9,783 nt of DNA from Nostoc sp. CHAB 5715 (GCF_020829685.1 NZ_JAIVFR010000166.1:1-9783); one strand, 5' to 3'. Counted from the stretch's first letter, positions 1 to 7,215 are shown. The notes: generated by a model from the letters alone, not told the origin. Made by a program: numbers and translations.

Positions 1-3000
1 GGCTATGCTGGGGTTGGTAAATCTTCTTTAGTAAAAGAGATTCACAAGCCCATTGTCAAAGAACGTGGGGTTTTTATCTCTGGCAAGTTTGATCAGTACA
101 AACGAGATATTCCTTATTCCACCATTGTTCAAGCTTTTCAAACACTTGTTAGACAAATTTTAACGCAGCCCGAAGCTCAACTTGCCACTTGGAAAAAGCG
201 AATACAAGCAGCATTAGGGAACAATGGTAAACTAATCACAGATGTAATTCCAGAAGTTGAATTAATCGTTGGAGAACAGCCTCCTATCCCAGAGTTGGGG
301 CCTGCCGAATCTCAAAACCGATTCAATTTAGTGTTTCAAAATTTTATCAGCGTCTTTGCTCAAAAAGAGCATCCACTCACTGTTTTTTTAGATGATATGC
401 AGTGGGCAGACAACGCTACTTTAAATTTAATTCAAACCATCATTACTGGGTCTAGTATCCAATATCTCTGCTTCATTTTGGCTTTTCGAGATAACGAAGT
501 AAATGTTGTGCATCCCTTTAGTTTAATGATGGAGAAGATTTGCCAGTATGGAGCAAGAATAACTGAAATTATCCTTAACCCCTTGAATCTTGTTTATGTC
601 AATCAGTTGATTGCTGATACCTTGCATAGTTCAGTGGAACAAGTAGAACCTCTTGCTAAATTGATTATCCAAAAAACTGACGGCAATCCTTTTTTTGTCA
701 ATGAGTTTCTGAAAACACTGCATCAAGAAAATCTGCTGAATTTTAACCCTCCGCAATCCCCTCTTGGTAAGGGGGGACAGAGGGGGGTAAAAGGGGAGTG
801 GCAATGGAATTTAGCTCAGATTGAAGCCCAAGGTATTACAGATAATATTGTCAGTTTGATGATTGGGCGGATACAAAAACTGCCAGCCGAAACTCAACAG
901 GTGCTTAAGTTAGCCTCCTGTATTGGTAATCGTTTTGATTTAGAAGTTTTAGCGATCGTTGGTGAACAATCTATTGAAAAAACTGCGAATGCACTTGTTG
1001 ATGCAATTTTAAGAGGATTAATTATCCCCATAGAGTCAGATGAAACTGGCCAGAAAAACTATCGTTTCTATCATGACCGAGTTCAACAAGCTGCATACTC
1101 TTTAATTGCTGATGAATCAAAGTCGGTAGTTCACCTGACAATTGGACGGCTTTTGCTGAAAAATGCTAGTCCTGAACAAGTGAACGAGCAAATATTTGAT
1201 TTAGTCAATCAACTCAATTTCGCTGTGGATCTAATTATTGAACAGACAGAAAAAGATGAATTGCTACGGTTGAATTTAATCGCTGCTAATAAGGCAAAAG
1301 CCTCCACAGCCTACACTCCTGCTAAAAAGTTTTTTAGCGTTGCCATGAATCTTTTAGCTGAAAATGCCTGGATTGAACAATATGAACAAACATTCACTCT
1401 ATTCAGAGAACTAGCTGAGTGTGAATTCTTAACAGGGAATTTAGGACAAGCGGAAGAATTATTTGAAATACTATTCATGAAAGCAGCATCTTATGTGGAT
1501 AAATCTAATATTTATATGCTGCAAATCAGACTTTACCAAGTTGCAGGTAGGTATGAAGAGGCGCTGACATTGGGATTAGAAGCTTTAAAACTTTTTGGGG
1601 TGACATTCCCTGATACAAATGAGGAAGTACAGGCTGCGATCGCAATTGAAAAAAACCAGGTATTAACCAATCTAGGTAATAGACAAGTCTCTGATTTAAT
1701 TAATGCTATAGTAATCCAAGATCCAAATATTAAAACAGTCATTAGTCTGTTGACGACTTTGGGCCCACCGACTTATCTCGGTAGACCTGATCTCTTTCCC
1801 TTAGTCGTACTTAAAGCAGTTAACTACTCACTCAAGTTTGGGAATACAGAAGATTCCTGTTTTGCCTACAGCATGTATGCCATGTTGTTAGTTTCTATCT
1901 TCCATGATATTCCTACAGGGTACGCATTTTCTGAGATGACAATTCAATTAAATGAAAAGTTGCATGACTTGAAACTTAGAGGAGTTGTTCTGCACATTCA
2001 TGGAAGTCATATTAACGTTTGGCGTAACCATATTGCTACCGATATTCCATTTTTAGAGCGGGGATTTATCGGCTGTGTGGAAGCGGGTGATGTGACGATA
2101 GCGAACTACAATGGTTATCAAGGCTCGTGGCAAATTATCCAGTTAGGTTTTCCACTTGCAGAAACATACAAATCTCTAGAAAAATATACTGCATTCGCCC
2201 GCCAGTCTAAACATGAGACTGTCTATCAGACAATCAAACTACAGCAGATGCTACTGATGAATCTGCGCGGACTAACTCACCAAAATCTGACTCTAAGTAA
2301 TGATGAATTTGATGAATTATCCGCTTTATCTATCATTACAGATGCAGGTTTTGTTAGTGGAATTATTTTTTATCATATTATTAAATTAATTATATTTTTT
2401 AATTATGGGAAATATCCAGAAGCATTTAGTTCTGCCTTAGAATTGTCTAATTTTCCAGTTACGACACTGGCATTACCAATTGAAACAGATTACATTTTAT
2501 ATTACTCACTGACTCTCACGGCTCTTTATTCAACAGTATCTGATCAAGAGCAAGAACAGTTTTTACAAACCTTGAAATCCCATCAGCAGCAATTGCAATA
2601 CTGGGCTAACCACTGTCCTGCTAACTTCTTACACAAGTCTCAATTAGTAGCTGCTGAAATAGCTCGCATTGAAAATCGGGACTTAGAAGCAATGCGCCTG
2701 TATGAGCAATCAATTGCTTCAGCCCGTGAGCAGGGATTTGTGCAATATGAAGCTTTGGCTAATGAGCTAGGCGCTAAGTTTTACTTAGAACGGGAGTTTG
2801 AATTAATCGCCAAAACCTACTTACAAGAAGCTAAAAATGCTTATGTACGCTGGGAGGCATCTGCAAAAGTTAAGCACCTCGAAGAATCCTATCCTCAACT
2901 ATTGCCGCAACAACAGCTTGTCTCTAACGGAACGTTTTTCAGCACAGGTGAACAGCTAGATTTTTTCTCGGTTGTTAAAGCCTCTCAAACCATATCTAGT

Positions 3001-6000
3001 GAAATTGTCTTTTCGCGGTTGTTGAAGACTTTAATGCAGATTGTCATTGAGCAAGCAGGAGCAGAAATTGGTTATTTATTGCTTGAATACGAGCAAAATT
3101 TGGTAATAGAAGTAGAAGCTAAATTTAATCACCAAGCAGAAAAGCTCAATGTTTATCGACCTGTATTAGAGGGTGAAATTTCACAGGTTATTCCGCAATC
3201 AATGCTGAATTATGTTCAGCGAACTCAAGAAACAGTGATTTTGCAGAATGCCACTGAGCCAAATCTATTTTCAAAAGACGAGTATATAATCCAAAAGCAA
3301 CCTAAATCTGTACTTTGTTTACCGATCGCGCTTCAGTCGAAATTACTTGGTATTTTATATTTAGAAAATAATCTAATCTCCAGTGCCTTTACACAAGATA
3401 AACTTTCGGTACTAGAAATATTGACAGTTCAAATTGCCATCTCTCTGGAAAATGCTCGTCTTTATCAAGGTTTAGAAGACAGCCAAGAACAACTCAATCT
3501 AGCGTTGAAATCTGCCAAAATTGGTGTTTGGAGTTGGGATATTGCCAATGATCGCTTTGACTGGGATGAGGAGATTTATAAATTATTTGGGTTAACACCT
3601 GAAACCTTTGTTGGCACTTCTGAAGCAATTTTGGCTCGTCTGCATCCAGATGATCGAGGATTGCTGGCTCAATCGTTGAGTCGAGCAATTAACGAAGGTG
3701 TAGAGCATGATTTAGAATATCGAATTATTCGAGATGACAGCAGTATTCGCTACGTAGCCTGCCGAGGAAAAGCCTTTTTCAATGAAGCAGGTAAAGCAAC
3801 ACACATGAGCGGTGTTGTGCTTGATATTACAGATCGCAAACAATCTGAAGCCGAACGTATCCAACTGATTCAAGAGCAAACCGCCCGACAGGAAGCAGAA
3901 GCCGATCAGCAACGGGCAACATTTTTGGCTCAAGTCAGTGCAACACTCGCCTCTTCCCTCGATTACGAAAGCACACTAGGAAGTGTGGCCAATCTGGCTG
4001 TGCCTTACTTTGCCGATTGGTGCGCCGTTGATCTGCTGCAAGACAACCAATCAATTCATCGGGTAGCAGTTGCTCACCGAGATCCAGAGAAAGTGAAACT
4101 CGGTTGGGAACTCTATCAGCGTTATCCCAGAAAGTTGGATGCACCTGAAGGCGTGGCTAAAGTACTGCGTACAGGAGTTGCAGAAATGGTAGCTGAAATT
4201 TCAGATGCAGCTTTAGCAGAAGCCATCAAAGATCCAGAACATCTCCAGATTCTGCGTGAACTTGGTTTAAAGTCATGTATAATATTACCCTTGATGGCAC
4301 GCGAAAGAATTTTTGGTGCAATTTCCTTTGTGACTGCTGAATCAGAACGTCGTTACAGCACGGCCGACTTGTCACTAGCTGAAGATGTTGCCCATCGAGC
4401 TGCGATCGCCATTGATAATGCCCGCCTTTACCAAGAAGCACAGCAAGCACAAACAACAGCAGAGCGAGCATTGGAGCGCATTGCCCGTCTTCAATCCATT
4501 ACAGCTGCCCTTTCAGAATCCTTGACACCAGCCCAAGTATCTGAAGTCATTGTAGAGCAAAGCATGGCTGCTTTAGGAGCCAGTTCTGCTCTTGTCGCCT
4601 TGGTGAATGAAAATAAAACTGAACTGGAAATTGTGCGTGCAGTTGGTTATAACCAAGATTTGGTAGACGCTTGGCGGCATTTTTCCATCGATTCACCCTC
4701 TCCCTTAGCAGAAGCCGTGCGGACTGGGCAACCTATTTGGGCTGAACGAGCAGAAAATCGGGTGGCTAGTTACCCGCATTTGGCAGAAATTTACGCCCAA
4801 TATGACATTGATGCCTGGATTTCTATTCCATTGATGGTAGAAGGTTGGGCTGTTGGCGGTATAACTTTAGGATTTGCCCAACTTCAACTACTTAGTGGAG
4901 AAGATCAAGGGTTTATCTTGGCTGTTGCTCAACAATGCGCCCAAGCGATCGCTCGCGCCCATCTTTATGAAGCCGAACGAACGGCGCGAAACGCTGCTGA
5001 ATCAGCAAACCGCATCAAAGATGAATTTCTAGCCGTCCTCTCCCATGAATTGAGAACACCGCTTAACCCAATTTTGGGTTGGACAAAACTGATGCGAACC
5101 CGCAAGCTTGATCAAGTAACAAGCGATCGCGCCCTCGAAACCATTGAGCGCAACGCCAAGTTACAAACCCAATTGATTGAAGATTTGCTTGATGTCTCCC
5201 GCATCCTTCAGGGTAAACTTAACCTCAACTTTAGCCCCATTAATTTGATATCAGTCATTGAAGCTGCGATCGAGACAGTGCGTTTATCAGCACAGGCCAA
5301 GTCTATTGAGATTCAAACAATTATTGAATCTAGTGTGGGGCCAGTTTTAGGCGATGCCAATCGATTGCAACAAGTTTTTTGGAATATCCTTTCCAATGCC
5401 ATTAAGTTTACTCCCACTGGGGGAGAAGTAAAAATTAAATTAGAACAAGTCGGCTCACAGGTACAAATCTGCGTCACTGACACAGGGAAGGGGATTGCAC
5501 CTGAGTTCTTACCTTATGTCTTTGATTATTTCCGTCAAGCAGATAGTGCCACAACTCGAAAATTTGGCGGTTTAGGTTTAGGATTAGCGATCGTCCGGCA
5601 TCTTGTAGAACTTCACGGGGGAACTGTTCAAGCCCAAAGCCTGGGCGAAGAACAAGGAGCAACTTTCACCGTCAAAATTCCATGCTTACAGGATGAAAGC
5701 AAAGGAATCAAGGATGCAAAAGATAACTTTTCACTTGTGGAAGATCAGCCCTTACCCTTGTCTGGCTTAGATATTCTCGTAGTGGATGATGACGCAGATA
5801 TGCGAGAGTTTTTGCCTTTCATGCTAGAGCAATATGGTGCAACTGTGACTGCTGTAGCCTCAGCCATTGAAGCTTTAACTGCACTGAGTCAATCCCAGCC
5901 AAATTTGCTCATTAGCGATATCGGAATGCCAGAAATGGATGGTTACATGCTGATACGACAAATAAGGAGTTTACAACCAGAGCAAGGCGGGACAATTACA

Positions 6001-6141
6001 GCGATCGCTTTAACTGCTTATGCTGGTGAGATAGATCATCAGCAAGCGATCGCTGCCGGATTTCAACAGCATATTTCCAAGCCTGTAGATCCAGAAGAAT
6101 TGGTGAAGGCGATCGCATTATTAGACTTATTACAAAATTGA
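1..6141 (+). CDS. Giant hybrid sensor histidine kinase: AAA ATPase-TPR-like-GAF-PAS-GAF-GAF-HisKA-HATPase-REC (5' end missing)
   Basis: The frame is open from base 1 to the TGA at 6139-6141, so the ATG at 295 is internal and the true start lies upstream. Seen, in window residues: Walker A GYAGVGKSS at 1-9 and Walker B FLDD at 129-132 of a STAND/AAA_16-like ATPase; a long helical TPR-like region at about 340-960; GAF1 about 1003-1153; PAS with PAC about 1163-1279 (ends DITDRK); GAF2 about 1307-1476; GAF3 about 1496-1655; HisKA with SHELRTPLN, phospho-accepting His1682; HATPase with N-box Asn1799, DTGKGI at 1827-1832 and GGLGLGLAIV at 1856-1865; receiver with acidic DDD at 1929-1931, phospho-acceptor Asp1973, Thr2005 and Lys2027. 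All catalytic residues are present. Family knowledge: such proteins often carry an N-terminal Ser/Thr kinase domain, probably lying upstream here. No Cys-His pair occurs in the GAFs, so bilin binding is unlikely. No membrane segment is seen, so it is probably cytoplasmic. No HPt domain follows the receiver, so phosphate probably passes to a separate partner. Ligands are unknown. Confidence 0.93.
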   Translation, partial: GYAGVGKSSLVKEIHKPIVKERGVFISGKFDQYKRDIPYSTIVQAFQTLVRQILTQPEAQLATWKKRIQAALGNNGKLITDVIPEVELIVGEQPPIPELGPAESQNRFNLVFQNFISVFAQKEHPLTVFLDDMQWADNATLNLIQTIITGSSIQYLCFILAFRDNEVNVVHPFSLMMEKICQYGARITEIILNPLNLVYVNQLIADTLHSSVEQVEPLAKLIIQKTDGNPFFVNEFLKTLHQENLLNFNPPQSPLGKGGQRGVKGEWQWNLAQIEAQGITDNIVSLMIGRIQKLPAETQQVLKLASCIGNRFDLEVLAIVGEQSIEKTANALVDAILRGLIIPIESDETGQKNYRFYHDRVQQAAYSLIADESKSVVHLTIGRLLLKNASPEQVNEQIFDLVNQLNFAVDLIIEQTEKDELLRLNLIAANKAKASTAYTPAKKFFSVAMNLLAENAWIEQYEQTFTLFRELAECEFLTGNLGQAEELFEILFMKAASYVDKSNIYMLQIRLYQVAGRYEEALTLGLEALKLFGVTFPDTNEEVQAAIAIEKNQVLTNLGNRQVSDLINAIVIQDPNIKTVISLLTTLGPPTYLGRPDLFPLVVLKAVNYSLKFGNTEDSCFAYSMYAMLLVSIFHDIPTGYAFSEMTIQLNEKLHDLKLRGVVLHIHGSHINVWRNHIATDIPFLERGFIGCVEAGDVTIANYNGYQGSWQIIQLGFPLAETYKSLEKYTAFARQSKHETVYQTIKLQQMLLMNLRGLTHQNLTLSNDEFDELSALSIITDAGFVSGIIFYHIIKLIIFFNYGKYPEAFSSALELSNFPVTTLALPIETDYILYYSLTLTALYSTVSDQEQEQFLQTLKSHQQQLQYWANHCPANFLHKSQLVAAEIARIENRDLEAMRLYEQSIASAREQGFVQYEALANELGAKFYLEREFELIAKTYLQEAKNAYVRWEASAKVKHLEESYPQLLPQQQLVSNGTFFSTGEQLDFFSVVKASQTISSEIVFSRLLKTLMQIVIEQAGAEIGYLLLEYEQNLVIEVEAKFNHQAEKLNVYRPVLEGEISQVIPQSMLNYVQRTQETVILQNATEPNLFSKDEYIIQKQPKSVLCLPIALQSKLLGILYLENNLISSAFTQDKLSVLEILTVQIAISLENARLYQGLEDSQEQLNLALKSAKIGVWSWDIANDRFDWDEEIYKLFGLTPETFVGTSEAILARLHPDDRGLLAQSLSRAINEGVEHDLEYRIIRDDSSIRYVACRGKAFFNEAGKATHMSGVVLDITDRKQSEAERIQLIQEQTARQEAEADQQRATFLAQVSATLASSLDYESTLGSVANLAVPYFADWCAVDLLQDNQSIHRVAVAHRDPEKVKLGWELYQRYPRKLDAPEGVAKVLRTGVAEMVAEISDAALAEAIKDPEHLQILRELGLKSCIILPLMARERIFGAISFVTAESERRYSTADLSLAEDVAHRAAIAIDNARLYQEAQQAQTTAERALERIARLQSITAALSESLTPAQVSEVIVEQSMAALGASSALVALVNENKTELEIVRAVGYNQDLVDAWRHFSIDSPSPLAEAVRTGQPIWAERAENRVASYPHLAEIYAQYDIDAWISIPLMVEGWAVGGITLGFAQLQLLSGEDQGFILAVAQQCAQAIARAHLYEAERTARNAAESANRIKDEFLAVLSHELRTPLNPILGWTKLMRTRKLDQVTSDRALETIERNAKLQTQLIEDLLDVSRILQGKLNLNFSPINLISVIEAAIETVRLSAQAKSIEIQTIIESSVGPVLGDANRLQQVFWNILSNAIKFTPTGGEVKIKLEQVGSQVQICVTDTGKGIAPEFLPYVFDYFRQADSATTRKFGGLGLGLAIVRHLVELHGGTVQAQSLGEEQGATFTVKIPCLQDESKGIKDAKDNFSLVEDQPLPLSGLDILVVDDDADMREFLPFMLEQYGATVTAVASAIEALTALSQSQPNLLISDIGMPEMDGYMLIRQIRSLQPEQGGTITAIALTAYAGEIDHQQAIAAGFQQHISKPVDPEELVKAIALLDLLQN
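745..798 (+). repeat. In-frame palindromic G/C-run repeat inside the kinase gene
   Basis: This stretch encodes the low-complexity segment NPPQSPLGKGGQRGVKGE (window residues 249-266), between ENLLNF and WQWNLAQI of the ATPase-linked region. The DNA at 758-776 forms an 8-bp hairpin (CCCCTCTT, loop GGT, AAGGGGGG, one G-T wobble), followed by further G runs at 782-787 and 793-796. Base composition differs sharply from the A/T-rich codons around it. It resembles the CCCCTT/AAGGGG palindromic repeats common in Nostoc-type genomes. I infer that a mobile or amplifying short repeat inserted here without breaking the frame. Confidence 0.7.
1636..1643. repeat. HIP1 octamer, first of ten copies in the window
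   Basis: GCGATCGC, the highly iterated palindrome of cyanobacteria, occurs exactly at 1636, 4402, 4945, 5123, 6001, 6046, 6109, 7903, 8009 and 8425 (first bases). All ten lie inside the two genes and none in the 1388-bp repeat region between them. Under equal base frequencies about 0.15 copies would be expected in a window this size. The motif is a lineage marker; its function is not settled. Confidence 0.97.
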
Positions 6142-6146
6142 AGAAG

Positions 6147-6215
6147 GCAGAGGGCAGGGGGCAGGGGGAGCAGGGGGAGCAGGGGGAGCAGGGGGAGCAG
6201 GGGGAGCAGGGGGGG
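6147..6215. repeat. 9-bp G-rich tandem repeat just after the kinase stop
   Basis: Six exact copies of GCAGGGGGA run from 6161 to 6205. Degenerate copies precede them from 6147, and a last copy with a run of seven G closes the block at 6209-6215. The block begins only six bases after the stop codon. Every unit carries a five-G run on the + strand, so G-quadruplex formation is conceivable in DNA or in the 3' end of the kinase transcript. GCAGGGGGA arrays of this type recur in Nostocales intergenic DNA. No coding role is apparent. Confidence 0.9.
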
Positions 6216-6551
6216 CGAGTATAAAAGACTCGCTCACGAGTATCAAAGACTCGCTCACGAGTATCAAAGACTTGTCCACGAGTATCAAAGACTTGTCCAC
6301 GAGTATCAAAGACTCGTCCACGAGTATCAAAGACTTGTCCACGAGTATCAAAGACTCGTCCACGAGTATCAAAGACTCACTCACGAGTATCAAAGACTCG
6401 CTCACGAGTATCAAAGACTCGCTCACGAGTATCAAAGACTCGCTCACGAGTATCAAAGACTCGCCCACGAGTATAAAAGACTCGTCCACGAGTATAAAAG
6501 ACTCGTCCACGAGTATAAAAGACTCATCCACGAGTAAAAAAGACTCGTCCA
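6216..6551. repeat. Sixteen 21-bp tandem units with an internal dyad
   Basis: Sixteen contiguous 21-bp units fill 336 bp; a partial unit starts at 6552. A unit reads CGAGTATCAAAG then ACTCGCTCA. Across each unit junction ACTCG and CGAGT form a 5-bp stem with a 4-nt loop. Loop types fall in blocks: CTCA (units 1-2), TCCA (3-7), CTCA (8-11), CCCA (12), TCCA (13-16). The spacer is ATAAAAG in units 1 and 13-15, AAAAAAG in unit 16 and ATCAAAG elsewhere. Units 3, 4 and 6 have ACTTG, keeping the stem through a G-T wobble; units 8 and 15 have ACTCA, which breaks the closing pair. Because 21 is a multiple of three, the repeat keeps several frames open on both strands, so open frames here are not evidence of a gene. 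Confidence 0.96.
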
Positions 6552-6559
6552 CGAATCTT

Positions 6560-6598
6560 AATTTAACGTGCGCCTCCCTTGGAGACTCACGTTAAATT
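6560..6598. terminator. 11-bp perfect inverted repeat, possible factor-dependent terminator or repeat boundary
   Basis: AATTTAACGTG at 6560-6570 is exactly complementary to CACGTTAAATT at 6588-6598. The 17-nt loop holds a second small stem, CTCC/GGAG at 6574-6577 and 6581-6584. No T run follows, so this is not a canonical intrinsic terminator. It is the first strong simple hairpin downstream of the kinase gene, 418 bp after the stop, and it abuts the MITE-like element at 6601. It could equally be the end of another palindromic repeat. Confidence 0.45.
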
Positions 6599-6600
6599 AC

Positions 6601-6773
6601 ACAGGACTTACGCAGCGATGATTAGTCATTGCGAGCGGAACGCAGTGTAGCGTTCGCGGAGCGTCTCGTAAGAGAAGCAATCTCGTCAAGACTGGGATTG
6701 CAACTCTAAGAGACGCACTCGCGTTCGCAACGCTTGCAATGACGAAAGTACGTTGCCTTTGCGTAAGTCCTGT
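6601..6773. mobile_element. 173-bp MITE-like element with 14-bp perfect terminal inverted repeats
   Basis: ACAGGACTTACGCA at 6601-6614 is exactly inverted at 6760-6773. The three bases outside each end are TAC (6598-6600 and 6774-6776), consistent with a 3-bp target duplication. Further nested inverted arms lie inside: GTCATTGCGAGCG (6625-6637) with CGCTTGCAATGAC (6731-6743, one G-T wobble); GCGTCTC (6661-6667) with GAGACGC (6710-6716); and GCAATCTC (6677-6684) with GGGATTGC (6694-6701). The whole element could fold into one long branched hairpin. It has no transposase-sized frame, so it would be non-autonomous and need a transposase in trans. The parent insertion sequence cannot be named from this window. 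Confidence 0.82.
6639..6678 (-). repeat. Palindromic repeat module inside the MITE, shared with the 7216-7378 repeats
   Basis: On the - strand this segment reads CTTCTCTTACGAGACGC followed by TCCGCGAACGCTACAC. That closely matches the + strand modules at about 7239-7270 (CTTCCCTGCGGGACGCTG, then CGCGAACGGCTACGC) and 7325-7357 (CTTCTCTACGAGAGGCTG, then CGCCAACGGCTACGC). The MITE therefore contains an inverted copy of a repeat family that occurs twice more about 600 bp away. Confidence 0.65.
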
Positions 6774-6860
6774 TACAGTTACAAATCATTCTCCCCCCTG
6801 CCTTTTCTTTGACTTCCACCTTGCTTCCCAGATGGATTAAGGTTAAAAACCATATCTTTC
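6774..6860. other. Spacer between two repeat elements, nothing recognised
   Basis: This 87-bp stretch is pyrimidine-rich in its middle (CTCCCCCCTGCC, then CTTTTCTTTGACTTCC). I see no open frame of useful size, tRNA-like fold, clear promoter pair or strong hairpin in it. Confidence 0.5.
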
Positions 6861-6884
6861 GTAGGGGCACGAGCCAGCTCATAC

Positions 6885-7079
6885 GTGTCAACTTAACGTA
6901 AAAGCCATGTCCCGCAAGGAACTAAAGTTCCTTGCTAATAGCGAAAGTCATCTAAAGATGACTAAATATAGCCAAAAATCTTTAGTCTACTTCAGTAGAC
7001 TAAAGCTTGGAGCCTTGAACTTTAGTTCGAGGCGGGTGAGGAAGCTTTCAGTTAAGCTACTTTTAGCTTAAGTTGACAC
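6885..7079. mobile_element. 195-bp inner element with 20-bp imperfect terminal inverted repeats
   Basis: The left arm at 6885-6904 starts GTGTCAACTTAA and ends GTAAAAG; the right arm at 7060-7079 starts CTTTTAG and ends TTAAGTTGACAC. They match at 18 of 20 positions, the two mismatches being adjacent (CG against GC). The interior carries four small hairpins and no significant open frame. This may be a second MITE-like element. Alternatively, as RNA, it would be a multi-branched fold closed by a long helix; transcription is not shown by the sequence. Confidence 0.65.
6914..7033. repeat. Array of four consecutive hairpins with short 4-nt loops
   Basis: Hairpin 1 (6914-6935): GCAAGGAAC, loop TAAA, GTTCCTTGC, 9 bp. 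Hairpin 2 (6946-6963): AGTCATC, loop TAAA, GATGACT, 7 bp. Hairpin 3 (6980-7005): CTTTAGTCTAC, loop TTCA, GTAGACTAAAG, 11 bp. Hairpin 4 (7012-7033): GCCTTGAAC, loop TTTA, GTTCGAGGC, 9 bp with one wobble. Hairpins 1, 2 and 4 share a CTAAAG/CTTTAG core at the loop, and hairpin 3 has the same word in its stem. The stems are otherwise different in sequence, so this is repeated architecture rather than simple duplication. Confidence 0.85.
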
Positions 7080-7103
7080 CAATGAGCAATGCTGTGCCCC
7101 TAC

Positions 7104-7192
7104 AGCATGGTCTATTTACGATCGCAGGATAATTAAGAAAAGCCTGAAAACTTCCTATTTTAGGTAATGCACATCACGATGCATTTCTACAG
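7104..7192. other. Spacer with one small dyad
   Basis: The only structure I see is AATGCA at 7166-7171 inverted as TGCATT at 7180-7185 around an 8-nt loop. No open frame, RNA gene or promoter pair can be supported here. Confidence 0.4.
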
Positions 7193-7204
7193 TGCGTAAG
7201 TCCT
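7193..7204. repeat. Solo copy of the MITE terminal sequence
   Basis: TGCGTAAGTCCT here is identical to 12 of the 14 bases of the right end of the 6601-6773 element (TGCGTAAGTCCTGT at 6760-6773), in the same orientation; the last two bases differ (AA for GT). No partner end in opposite orientation is visible within the next few hundred bases. It may be the remnant of a deleted copy of the same element. Confidence 0.6.
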
Positions 7205-7215
7205 AAATTATTGAA

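Larger units (their letters stand above)
6861..7103. repeat. Outer palindromic repeat (GTAGGGGCAC type) split by an inserted element
   Basis: GTAGGGGCAC at 6861-6870 is exactly inverted at 7094-7103 (GTGCCCCTAC). Inside it, GCTCAT at 6877-6882 pairs with ATGAGC at 7082-7087, leaving a symmetrical 6-nt internal loop. GTAGGGGCAC/GTGCCCCTAC palindromes are, from memory, a very common short repeat of Nostoc-like genomes, where the two arms usually lie close together. Here they are separated by the 195-bp inner element, which suggests one repeat inserted near the centre of another. No clear target duplication marks that junction (left flank ATAC, right flank CAAT). Confidence 0.7.

Noticed and set aside
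295..297. ATG as the start of the kinase gene
   Set aside because: The same frame is open back to base 1 and encodes the Walker A motif and typical ATPase sequence (GKFDQYKRDIPYS), so translation begins upstream of the window.
3003..4965. Phytochrome or cyanobacteriochrome photoreceptor function for the kinase GAF domains
   Set aside because: None of the three GAF domains contains the Cys-His chromophore-attachment pair, so light sensing through a bilin is not supported.
6216..6551. CRISPR array
   Set aside because: Units are contiguous 21-bp tandem copies with no unique spacers and no cas genes nearby.
6130..6552. 140-codon frame on the - strand made of VDESFIL-type repeats
   Set aside because: It is a by-product of the 21-bp tandem repeat, whose period is a multiple of three and leaves most of the six frames open. 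It starts on a GTG within the repeat, has no ribosome site, and runs into the G-rich repeat and the kinase 3' end.
6272..6595. 107-codon frame on the + strand made of STSIKDS repeats
   Set aside because: Same repeat artefact; the start codon arises only from a variant unit (CTTGTCC) and nothing non-repetitive with coding character follows.
6706..6891. 61-codon - strand frame spanning the MITE end
   Set aside because: Crosses the boundary between two unrelated repeat elements and has no ribosome site or recognisable domain.
6914..7033. Riboswitch, tRNA or other known RNA class
   Set aside because: The four hairpins do not match any cloverleaf or known riboswitch consensus I can recognise; they are better described as a repeat array until transcription is shown.
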